NCBI GenBank assembly: GCA_945906975.1
Contig: CAMDRY010000211.1
Span: 1-6,047 of the forward strand
Direction: 5' to 3'
DNA: 6,047 nucleotides
Source: Bordetella parapertussis
GTDB taxonomy: Bacteria > Pseudomonadota > Gammaproteobacteria > Burkholderiales > SG8-39
A program made the translations under genes and the position numbers. Below, one piece after another: positions 1 through 5,783 of the stretch; positions within the stretch are counted from its first letter, which is position 1; each line of letters opens with the position of its first letter. The notes under the pieces are model-generated. The model was not told where the DNA came from. It saw only the letters and a list, made by a program, of their open reading frames with translations, and made no database searches.

Positions 1-929
1 TTTTCAAGATCATTCTTGATCATCGCCCCCAGTTGCTCCGGTGTGCTCGGCGCGGGCTCTAGACCCGCGGAAACCAACCGTTGCCTGAAATCCGGATCTT
101 TGAGCGCTTTGTTGGTCTCCACTTGCAGCTTGTCTAATATTGATTTCGGTGTCGCCGCAGGCGCGACCAGACCAAACCAAAGCTGGTAGCCCATTTCCGG
201 AAATCCGAGCTCGCGCAAGGTTGGCGTATCCGGCGAAGGGGCTTCCCTGCCCGGTCCGGTAACAGCAAGGCCCCGGAGCTTGCCTTCCTTGGTGTAATTT
301 GCGTATGGAAGGAAGGTGGTGATGGCAAAGTCCAAGTCTCCTGACAAAAGTGCCTGCAACATCGGTGGCGATCCTTTGAATGGAATGTGCAGTATATTCA
401 GACCCGCGCTTGCCTTAATCTGCTCGCCGATCAATTGCGCCACAAGCGCTGAAGACCCAAATGTCACCTTTCCCGGATTCGCCTTGGCGTAGGCCAAAAT
501 TTCCTTGAAGTTAGCTCCCGGTGCCTGGGCGCTTGCAACAACGAAGAGCGACTGTAAAGCTATGAGCGAAATGGGCGAAAAATCACGAATTGGATCGTAA
601 GGGAGCTTCGCGTTTTGCAAAGGGTTCAGCGTAAAAGTACTATCAACAACTAGAAATAAGGTGTGTCCGTCAGGCGCGGCTTTTGCGGCGGCTTCGGCCG
701 CAATGATGAAATTTCCTCCGGGCCGGTTATCCACGATAACGGCCTGTCCAAGGCCATCTTGTAGTTTTTGCGCAAGCTGTCTGGCCAGCAAATCGGTAAT
801 GCCGCCTGGCGGAAAGGAAATTATTATTCGAACCGGCTTCGACGGATACGACTGCGCATAAGCGAAATTTCCGAACAGGACACAAGCCGCCACAAAGAAT
901 GCGACCGCAATCTTTATAAAATTTCTCAT
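1..929 (-). CDS. Bug-family (TctC-like) periplasmic solute-binding protein, 3' end cut by window edge
   Basis: This is a tripartite tricarboxylate transporter (TTT) type extracytoplasmic binding protein. It is open for 309 codons from ATG at 929 to the left edge with no stop, so only about 10-15 C-terminal residues should be missing (the family is about 320 residues). Residues 1-25 form a signal peptide: the basic start MRNFIK, a hydrophobic core, then AYA before QS, the likely signal peptidase cut. Mature family hallmarks follow: YPSKPVR (28-34), the ligand-loop pattern FPPGGITD (39-46) with its Asp, VDNRPGG (66-72), PDGHTL (86-91), the YAKANPGKVTF stretch (147-157) and HIPFKG (181-186). A purine-rich AGAGGGGAAAG lies just before the ATG. 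The protein should bind a small carboxylate-like ligand in the periplasm, but the ligand is unknown. No TctA/TctB membrane genes are visible. Its first residues resemble those of the other Bug protein here (MR..IKIA), but the rest has diverged clearly. Confidence 0.93.
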   Translation of the reverse strand, partial: MRNFIKIAVAFFVAACVLFGNFAYAQSYPSKPVRIIISFPPGGITDLLARQLAQKLQDGLGQAVIVDNRPGGNFIIAAEAAAKAAPDGHTLFLVVDSTFTLNPLQNAKLPYDPIRDFSPISLIALQSLFVVASAQAPGANFKEILAYAKANPGKVTFGSSALVAQLIGEQIKASAGLNILHIPFKGSPPMLQALLSGDLDFAITTFLPYANYTKEGKLRGLAVTGPGREAPSPDTPTLRELGFPEMGYQLWFGLVAPAATPKSILDKLQVETNKALKDPDFRQRLVSAGLEPAPSTPEQLGAMIKNDLE

Positions 930-1021
930 GATCTTTCCCCTCTGCTGACCACCGGCTTCTAAGTGGAATTTGGGACATCTCGATCCACATCTGGCGACAC
1001 GTTTCTCATCCGAGATTAAAC

Positions 1022-1051
1022 AAGTTAGCACCCCATTTACATCGATGTCAA
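1022..1051 (-). promoter_or_regulatory. Candidate sigma70 promoter for the left-hand Bug gene
   Basis: Read on the minus strand, a perfect -35 box TTGACA (1051-1046) is followed after 18 bases by TAACTT (1027-1022). The latter is a weak -10 box, but it is preceded by TG as in an extended -10. Transcription would begin near 1015, giving a leader of about 85 bases before the ATG at 929. The position fits independent expression of this gene after the hydroxylase terminator. The -10 match is poor (3 of 6), so this is an inference from sequence only. Confidence 0.4.
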
Positions 1052-1068
1052 TGTAATTGCATCGAAGT
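1039..1068 (-). promoter_or_regulatory. Candidate operator: two 10-bp repeats spaced 20 bp apart
   Basis: On the plus strand ACATCGATGT (1039-1048, itself a perfect palindrome) and GCATCGAAGT (1059-1068) are direct repeats matching at 8 of 10 positions. Their start points are exactly 20 bp apart, about two helical turns, so both would face the same side of the DNA. The first copy overlaps the candidate -35 box of the Bug promoter and the second lies just upstream. That geometry suits a dimeric activator or repressor. No regulator gene is present in the window, so the binding protein is unknown. Confidence 0.3.
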
Positions 1069-1304
1069 TGATGGTTTTATACTGGATATGCGGATTGGTT
1101 CGAGCAGGGCTTTCCCGTCACCCCGACCTCGATCCTGCCTATTTCGGTTCCAAAGGCAACGAGGCAACAGTCCCAACGTCAGGCTGCAAGATCGCTTTTA
1201 GAAGAGACTATCGCGTTTAATTGGACGAGAACCAAGAGTCCGGGAACACCGCTTACTGAACGAGCCGGCGCGAGCTTACGTTTCAATCAGTCTCATCGAT
1301 TTGG

Positions 1305-1334
1305 AAAAACGGTTGGCTAGCGGCAACACAACCG
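1305..1334 (-). terminator. Candidate Rho-independent terminator after the hydroxylase gene
   Basis: Read on the minus strand, CGGTTG (1315-1310 pairs with 1334-1329) forms a 6-bp stem with a 13-base loop, followed directly by TTTTT (1309-1305). It lies about 95-125 bases past the hydroxylase stop codon and before the candidate promoter of the next Bug gene, where a terminator is expected. The loop is long and the stem short, so it may be weak. Confidence 0.35.
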
Positions 1335-1428
1335 GTGACTAGCTGCCTGAATATCAAGCTCCAGGCGTCGCCTAGCCGCGAAAGAGGGGCGCGGGAGTTC
1401 CATCATGTCGTCTTCTCAACAGAAATTC

Positions 1429-3795
1429 TCAGGTCTTTCCCTGTTCATGGCTTCGTAGCAGTGCGACGATCTCCTGCGGACTCACGCAGCTGCGATTGAA
1501 CTCGACTCCGAACGGTTTGAGCGCGTCGCATACCGCGTTGATGATCGCAGCAGCTGGCCCCACTGCGCCACCTTCGCCCAAGCCTTTGATGCCCAGAGGA
1601 TTGAGCGGCGAAGGGATCTCGGTGTGCAGCATCTCCACCTTGGGCATATGCGAGGCAAGCGGCATGGCATAGTCCATGAACGATCCCGTCAGGTTCTGAC
1701 CTTCGGCATCGTAGATCACGCGTTCGAGCAGACACCCGCCTATGCCCTGACAGATGCCGCCTAAAATTTGCCCGCTAGCTACTGCCGGATTGATCAGTAC
1801 GCCTGCATCGTGCGAGATCACGTATTTGCCGATGGCGATTTCGCCAGTCTCGGCATCGACTTCAACGATTGCGGCATGGGTGCCGTAGGACCAGGTCACG
1901 GCCTCGGGCTCGAAGTATTCCGTGACTTCCAGCCCACCCGGCATGCCTTTTGGTCGCCGGCTTTCCCGACCCGGTTGGGCGGCGCGCGCGACCTCTGCCA
2001 GGCTGACACAGTGACTCGGTACGCCCTTGAGCCTCACCGCGCCGTCGCGTAGTTCAAGATCCTCCGGGCTACATTCGAGCAGGCCGCCGGCAATTTCAAA
2101 CACCTTGCGGCGCAAAATTACGCTGGCTGCACGGATGGCTTCCGAGGATGTGACCGCGATGCGACTAGCGATGCTGCCGTAACCGTGGGCAATGACCGAG
2201 GTATCGGCGAGCAGCATCGTCACTTCATCGGGGGTCACCCCCCATTGATCAGCGGCGACCTGGGCGAGCACCGTTTCGTGTCCCTGCCCCTGCGAAGCGG
2301 CGCCCGTTGCGACAATAATGCCGCCCGATGGATCGATCTTCACCGTCGCTCCCTCAAAGGGACCGGAGCCGGTACCTTCCACGTAGCAGGCGAATCCCAG
2401 GCCGAGGAAGCGCCGATTACGGCGAGCAAGCCTTTGCGTTTCGCGGAATGCCTCCACCCCGCCGATGGCGCGGACCGCCGCGCCGAATACGGCGGGATAG
2501 TCGCCGCTATCGTAGACGATGGGTACGCCATCGCGATAAGGAATTCCTACCGCATAGGGCATCTGCTCAGGCCGAATCATATTACGCATGCGCACCTCGG
2601 ACGGCTCCAGACCGAGCTCGCCCGCAATGAGATCAATAAGACGTTCCATGACAAAGGTTCCCTCAGGCCGCCCGGAACCGCGGTACGGCGCATTGGGCGC
2701 CTTATTGGTGAGCACGATACGCGCGCTGAGTTCGAGGTTCTCTATGTGATATTGACTGCAGATGTGGCTCATCGTGTTCGAAGGGGCACCAATGCCCACC
2801 GGGGTATACGCTCCTGAGTCCTTGGTTATCTGGTCGATCAGGGCGTGAATGCGGCCATGCTCGTCAAATACCACTTCGGCCTCGTGAATGTCGTCCCGGG
2901 CATGAGTCGAATTGAGCAGATTTTCGCGGCGGTCCTCGATCCAAGCCACCGGTCTTCCGAGGCGTCTTGCAAGCCACGGAACGATGATCTCCTCTGGGTA
3001 GACATGGCCCTTCAAGCCGAAGCCCCCTCCCACGTCGCGTGCTACGCAACGCACGCGCGCCTCGGGCAGCTGGAGCTGCCTCGCCACCTCCCGGCGCACC
3101 CAATGCACGACCTGGCTGGCCGACCAGACCATGATGCTATCCTGGCTGTCGTCATACTCTGCAACGACCCCACGACATTCCATGGGAGCAGCAAGAAAGC
3201 GGTGATTGGTGAAGCTGCGGTGCAAACGGCGCAGCGGCTTGAGCCCCGGGGAGTGGGGATCGCCCTTGCGCAGGCGAAAATCAGCCGCGATGTTATTAAT
3301 GCGCTGAGAATGAACCTTGACCGGGTCCAGCCTAAGTGCGTCCTCAATGCTGCGGACTACAGGAAGGGAATCGAACTCGGGGACAATCAGTTCGATCGCG
3401 TCCTCGGCGACCTGCCGACTCTCGGCGACAACGATGGCATAGGCTTCACCAACGTAGCGGACCGTGTCCTCCGCGAGAAGGGGCGTGTCGGGAATGTTGA
3501 TCTCGTGTGTGACGGCATTGCGCCAAGCGAGTGAAGGACGATTCTGCATGCCAGGCACCGGGGCCAGGTTCGGTTTGAGATCGGCTGCAACCAGCACCGC
3601 AACCACGCCGGGCAACGCCAGCGCAGCAGAGACATCGAGCGAGACAATCCGCGCGTGTGCATGGGGACTGCGAGCGAACGCTGCTTGGAGCATTCCCGGC
3701 AACCGCAGGTCGGCGATGAACCGGCCGCGCCCGGTGAGCAGGCGTTTGTCCTCCTTGCGTATCAGCGCTTGTCCGACAAAAAGCTTACTGCTCAA
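1429..3795 (-). CDS. Xanthine dehydrogenase/CoxL-superfamily molybdopterin-binding large subunit (molybdenum hydroxylase)
   Basis: This is the catalytic subunit of a cytoplasmic molybdenum hydroxylase, which inserts a water-derived oxygen into a C-H bond of a heterocycle or aldehyde. From TTG at 3795 it has 788 residues, close to the usual 760-800. The start was chosen because the protein then opens MSSKLFVGQALIRKED, as relatives do. An in-frame TTG at 3831 would add 12 unsupported residues, and a stop lies just upstream of that. The N-terminal alpha/beta hammerhead domain (about 18-125) opens with LLTGRGRF. The molybdopterin-binding domain carries GGGFGLK (256-262), the active-site loop PYRGSGR (370-376), GQGHE (503-507), and GEGG (740-743) with E741 as the expected catalytic base. 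The loop lacks the Cys of form I CO dehydrogenase (AYXCSFR), so CO is an unlikely substrate. No medium or small subunit gene is adjacent. The spacing of about 60-100 bases to the upstream Bug gene suggests co-transcription. The family call is secure; the substrate is unknown. Confidence 0.95.
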   Translation of the reverse strand: MSSKLFVGQALIRKEDKRLLTGRGRFIADLRLPGMLQAAFARSPHAHARIVSLDVSAALALPGVVAVLVAADLKPNLAPVPGMQNRPSLAWRNAVTHEINIPDTPLLAEDTVRYVGEAYAIVVAESRQVAEDAIELIVPEFDSLPVVRSIEDALRLDPVKVHSQRINNIAADFRLRKGDPHSPGLKPLRRLHRSFTNHRFLAAPMECRGVVAEYDDSQDSIMVWSASQVVHWVRREVARQLQLPEARVRCVARDVGGGFGLKGHVYPEEIIVPWLARRLGRPVAWIEDRRENLLNSTHARDDIHEAEVVFDEHGRIHALIDQITKDSGAYTPVGIGAPSNTMSHICSQYHIENLELSARIVLTNKAPNAPYRGSGRPEGTFVMERLIDLIAGELGLEPSEVRMRNMIRPEQMPYAVGIPYRDGVPIVYDSGDYPAVFGAAVRAIGGVEAFRETQRLARRNRRFLGLGFACYVEGTGSGPFEGATVKIDPSGGIIVATGAASQGQGHETVLAQVAADQWGVTPDEVTMLLADTSVIAHGYGSIASRIAVTSSEAIRAASVILRRKVFEIAGGLLECSPEDLELRDGAVRLKGVPSHCVSLAEVARAAQPGRESRRPKGMPGGLEVTEYFEPEAVTWSYGTHAAIVEVDAETGEIAIGKYVISHDAGVLINPAVASGQILGGICQGIGGCLLERVIYDAEGQNLTGSFMDYAMPLASHMPKVEMLHTEIPSPLNPLGIKGLGEGGAVGPAAAIINAVCDALKPFGVEFNRSCVSPQEIVALLRSHEQGKT

Positions 3796-3891
3796 GGCTA
3801 AAATTTTCGTTTGAGAAAAGAATAATGGCAACCACGGAGGCGCATTTCAGGACGGTCATATCTGATTGGAACCTTAGCTGTCGTGCGGCCG

Positions 3892-4863
3892 CTATTCGAG
3901 CCGGATACCGTTGTCGTTGATCACCTTGGCCCATTTCACCAGGTCGCTCTTGATATGTGCCGCGAAGTCTTCCGGCGTCCCCCCCAAAGGGACGACGCCC
4001 ATGGCTGAGAATTTAGCCAACGTATCCGGCGATTGAAGAATTTTCAGTACCTCGGCGTTCAGCCGTGCAACGATCGCCTGCGGGGTGCCGCTCGGTGCGA
4101 GAAAACCATACCAGGAACTGATGGCTACGCCCGGTGCTCCGGCCTCGGCCATAGTCGGAACTTCGGGAAGTGCTGTCGCGCGCATAGTGTCGGCGATCGC
4201 CAGCGCGCGCAGCTCGCCGTTCTTGACCCGTGGCGCGGCCACATAGGCGGCGTCAAACAGCATCTGCACCTGTCCGCTGATCAGGTCAGGATAGACTTGG
4301 CTCGTGCCTTTGTAAGGGATGTGGACGATATTCATTCCGGTCACGCTCTTCATCAGTTCGGCGGAAAGATGGGCGGAACTGCCAATGCCCGCCGAGGCGA
4401 AAGTGAGTTTTCCCGGATTGGCCTTGGCGTAAGTGACTAGTTCCTGGAGGGACTTTGCCGGCACGGACGGGTGCAGCAGCAGAACGTTTGGCACCTTGGC
4501 AGCGAGAATAATCGGTGCCAGATCGGTCACCGTGTTGTAGGGCAGCTTCTTGTACAGGTTCGGGCTGACGGTCATGCTGCTCATCACGCCCCAAAGTAGT
4601 GTGTAGCCATCGGCGGCCGAACGCACAACATACTCGGTGCCTATGTTGCCGCTCGCGCCGGTGCGGTTTTCGACCAACACGTTTGGTCCGAGGTTCTCAC
4701 CCAGTTTCTGCGCCAGTATCCGCGCTACACCGTCGACCGGTCCGCCGACGGCAAACGGCACAATCAGGCGGAGCGGCTTGCTCGGATAGCTTTGTGCAGT
4801 CGCCTGACCGGCGCTAAGAACCGCGCAACAAGCAGCAAACGCTATCTTGATTAATTTTCGCAT
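3892..4863 (-). CDS. Bug-family (TctC-like) periplasmic solute-binding protein
   Basis: A complete 323-residue TTT-type binding protein, of typical length. The signal peptide covers about residues 1-24: basic MRKLIK, a hydrophobic core, then ATA before QS. Hallmarks are YPSKPLR (27-33), PFAVGGPVD (36-44) with the loop Asp at 44, VENRTGASGNIG (64-75), ADGYTLL (84-90), YAKANPGKLTF (145-155) and HIPYKG (181-186). The C terminus reads KWAKVINDNGIRLE, typical of the family. The ligand loop has PVD where PTD is more usual, which may bear on ligand choice. The ATG at 4863 is preceded immediately by ten G, which must serve as, or contain, the ribosome binding site. It is the first gene of a likely operon with the molybdenum hydroxylase, so a plausible role is capture of that enzyme's substrate or a related compound. 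This is inference; many Bug proteins are orphans without TctA/TctB. Confidence 0.96.
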   Translation of the reverse strand: MRKLIKIAFAACCAVLSAGQATAQSYPSKPLRLIVPFAVGGPVDGVARILAQKLGENLGPNVLVENRTGASGNIGTEYVVRSAADGYTLLWGVMSSMTVSPNLYKKLPYNTVTDLAPIILAAKVPNVLLLHPSVPAKSLQELVTYAKANPGKLTFASAGIGSSAHLSAELMKSVTGMNIVHIPYKGTSQVYPDLISGQVQMLFDAAYVAAPRVKNGELRALAIADTMRATALPEVPTMAEAGAPGVAISSWYGFLAPSGTPQAIVARLNAEVLKILQSPDTLAKFSAMGVVPLGGTPEDFAAHIKSDLVKWAKVINDNGIRLE

Positions 4864-4873
4864 CCCCCCCCCC
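4864..4873 (-). promoter_or_regulatory. G10 homopolymer in ribosome-binding position of the Bug gene
   Basis: The plus strand shows ten consecutive C at 4864-4873, read as G10 directly before the ATG at 4863 and preceded by CTTTATA. No other Shine-Dalgarno-like sequence is present, so part of the G run probably pairs with 16S rRNA. A run of this length is prone to slipped-strand changes and to sequencing length errors. Confidence 0.6.
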
Positions 4874-4911
4874 TATAAAGAAAAAACCTGATCCTACTAG
4901 CTTTGGGATTT

Positions 4912-4931
4912 AAAAAAGGCTTTTCTGAGCC
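4912..4931 (-). terminator. Weak terminator-like hairpin upstream of the Bug gene
   Basis: On the minus strand GGCT (4931-4928), a 6-base loop, AGCC (4921-4918) and then TTTTTT (4917-4912) give a minimal hairpin plus T tract. The stem has only four pairs. It could end transcription coming from the ferredoxin side or attenuate a promoter upstream of it, or be chance in an AT-rich stretch. Confidence 0.22.
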
Positions 4932-5071
4932 AGTATTAATTATTTCCGCAGGCACGCCTAGTTGAACACAGACGTTGGCTCGCGACCGTCGCAGCGGTTC
5001 CTACACGTCCGCATGCCAGCGCATAACAGCGCGGCAAATCCAATATTACGCGTGTCGAGCCAAGCGAAGAT

Positions 5072-5089
5072 GGGCCGCATTAGCGGCCC
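5072..5089. repeat. Perfect 7-bp inverted repeat with 4-base loop
   Basis: GGGCCGC (5072-5078), ATTA, GCGGCCC (5083-5089) form a perfect, very GC-rich hairpin. The stem can extend outward through a T-G wobble (5071/5090) and an A-T pair (5070/5091). On the plus strand it is followed by a T-rich but interrupted stretch, so it could be a decayed terminator. No plus-strand gene ends here. It lies in the gene-poor stretch next to the recombinase remnant. Confidence 0.5.
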
Positions 5090-5149
5090 GTTCAGTTTAG
5101 TGCGGCACCGCTTGCCTTTAGTACAGGCCGCCACCAGAATAAAAACCTG

Positions 5150-5290
5150 CAACGCCTTCCGCCGCCCCCGCTGCTCCGCCCACAACGCCGGCGGATCCAC
5201 GGCGATGTCAAAGAGTGTCATTCTCTCTGGGAGAGCGTCGTCAAGAAGCGCTTCGACGATATCGGGCGCGAGCTTGGTGAGGTGCAGTAT
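5150..5290 (-). pseudogene. C-terminal remnant of a serine-type site-specific recombinase
   Basis: In the minus frame running leftward from 5290, the translation contains ILHLTKLAPDIVEALLDD, then PERMTLFDIA and, after a few residues, WAEQRGRR. From memory this matches the extreme C terminus of large serine recombinases and resolvase-like 'recombinase family' proteins: a V/I-L-x-L-T-x-LAPDIVEAILDG helix, a TL.. segment, then W.EQR near the end. A stop codon (TAG, 5293-5291) lies directly before this segment. The N-terminal catalytic resolvase domain with its Ser is absent upstream, where the frames break up and the ferredoxin gene begins. The frame runs on past the expected end to a stop at 4958 without recognisable content. 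About 45-50 residues are recognisable, so this is a decayed gene and no longer functional. It marks past insertion of a phage, plasmid or other mobile element. The assignment comes from pattern memory, not a search. Confidence 0.6.
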
Positions 5291-5474
5291 CTAATCGACG
5301 GGGCCGATCACCCCCTTTACCGCCTTTAGCGTCCTTTGCTGACCTAACTACAAAAACCGTCGCCACTGTAGGCGTGTTCAACCCGTGGTGGTTCACAATG
5401 TAGTCCATCAGTCGCCTTTTGAACGCGGGCCCGGCTATTTTTTCGTAGCGATCCACTTCAATATTTTGACAAGT

Positions 5475-5783
5475 CTAGATCTTAAGACGATCGACGATAC
5501 GGCCGTTTTTGAGGTGCTCTTCAATGATTTCGTCGACATCCGATTTGTCTACATATGTGTACCAGGTTTCTTGCGGATAAATGACCATGACCGGCCCCAA
5601 CTCACAGCGGTCGAGACAGCCAGCTTGGTTAATGCGGACCTTGCTCTGGCTTGATAGATTGAGCGCCTTTACCTTATCTTTGGCATAAGCACGAAGCTCG
5701 GTTGCACCGTAGTCTTCGCAACAGGCTGCCCCATCAGGTCGCTGGTTGCAGCAAAAAAAAACGTGATGTGCGTAAAAGCTCAT
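5475..5783 (-). CDS. Thioredoxin-like [2Fe-2S] ferredoxin-domain protein
   Basis: A 102-residue cytoplasmic protein of the thioredoxin-like [2Fe-2S] ferredoxin family, likely a one-electron carrier or cluster-binding factor of unknown partner. Expected cluster ligands are visible: C11 and C22 in FFCCNQ..GAACCED, and C56 and C60 in AGCLDRCELGP (C-x3-C), matching the family layout of two early Cys and a later C-x3-C pair. The strands around VMVIYPQETWYTYVD (65-79) and the acidic helix DVDEIIEEHL, ending GRIVDRLKI, are typical of the betaproteobacterial members. The ATG at 5783 is chosen because relatives begin MSxYxHHVFFC. The frame stays open upstream to an ATG at 5975, but those 64 residues look non-coding. 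The Shine-Dalgarno sequence is weak (AAGTGA). Codons 8-11 contain a run of nine T. The gene stands alone, more than 600 bases upstream of the Bug-hydroxylase unit. Confidence 0.9.
   Translation of the reverse strand: MSFYAHHVFFCCNQRPDGAACCEDYGATELRAYAKDKVKALNLSSQSKVRINQAGCLDRCELGPVMVIYPQETWYTYVDKSDVDEIIEEHLKNGRIVDRLKI

Larger units (their letters stand above)
930..1428. other. 499-base intergenic spacer between hydroxylase and left-hand Bug gene
   Basis: No protein of recognisable family is encoded here in any frame. The only signals I can support are the candidate terminator near 1305-1334, the candidate promoter at 1022-1051 and the repeat pair at 1039-1068. There is a plus-strand frame without stops from 1072 to 1320, but it has no ATG or other good start and no family resemblance. 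The FAD-binding and [2Fe-2S] partner subunits that often flank a CoxL-type gene are not here, even as fragments that I can recognise. Confidence 0.6.
4874..5474. other. Gene-poor stretch between ferredoxin and Bug genes
   Basis: This stretch holds the recombinase remnant (about 5150-5290), the perfect hairpin at 5072-5089 and the weak hairpin near 4912-4931. I see no intact gene. A minus-strand frame from a GTG at 5456 to a stop at 5241 (71 codons) is open but has no Shine-Dalgarno sequence, matches no family I know and overlaps the recombinase remnant in another frame. I could not identify a convincing promoter for the Bug gene; an AATAAT near 4937-4944 on the minus strand is a poor candidate because no good -35 box precedes it. 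Confidence 0.5.

Noticed and set aside
1072..1320. Plus-strand stretch of 83 codons without a stop in the spacer
   Set aside because: It has no ATG or good alternative start and no family resemblance, and it overlaps a candidate terminator on the other strand.
1317..1406. Minus-strand 29-codon frame just after the hydroxylase, starting ATGATG at 1406
   Set aside because: It is short, Arg-rich and resembles neither a CoxM nor a CoxS N terminus. It is probably chance, although its stop falls within the candidate terminator hairpin.
2185..3534. Two long plus-strand open frames (2185-2817, 210 codons; 2845-3534, 229 codons) opposite the hydroxylase gene
   Set aside because: They are antisense to a gene with clear family motifs along its whole length. 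Their translations resemble no family, and long antisense frames are common in GC-rich coding DNA.
1429..3795. Calling the large subunit coxL of an aerobic CO dehydrogenase
   Set aside because: The Cys-containing active-site loop is missing and no coxM/coxS neighbours are present, so no gene symbol was assigned.
5084..5329. Plus-strand open frame ending RFDDIGRELGEVQY..HPLYRL, which at first looked like a real C terminus
   Set aside because: It is the exact antisense of the recombinase-like segment (LAPDIVEAL on the minus strand), which matches a known family pattern, and it has no plausible start.
5241..5456. Minus-strand frame of 71 codons from a GTG at 5456
   Set aside because: There is no Shine-Dalgarno sequence and no recognisable family, and its end overlaps the recombinase remnant in a different frame. 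It is kept only as a note in the spacer entry.
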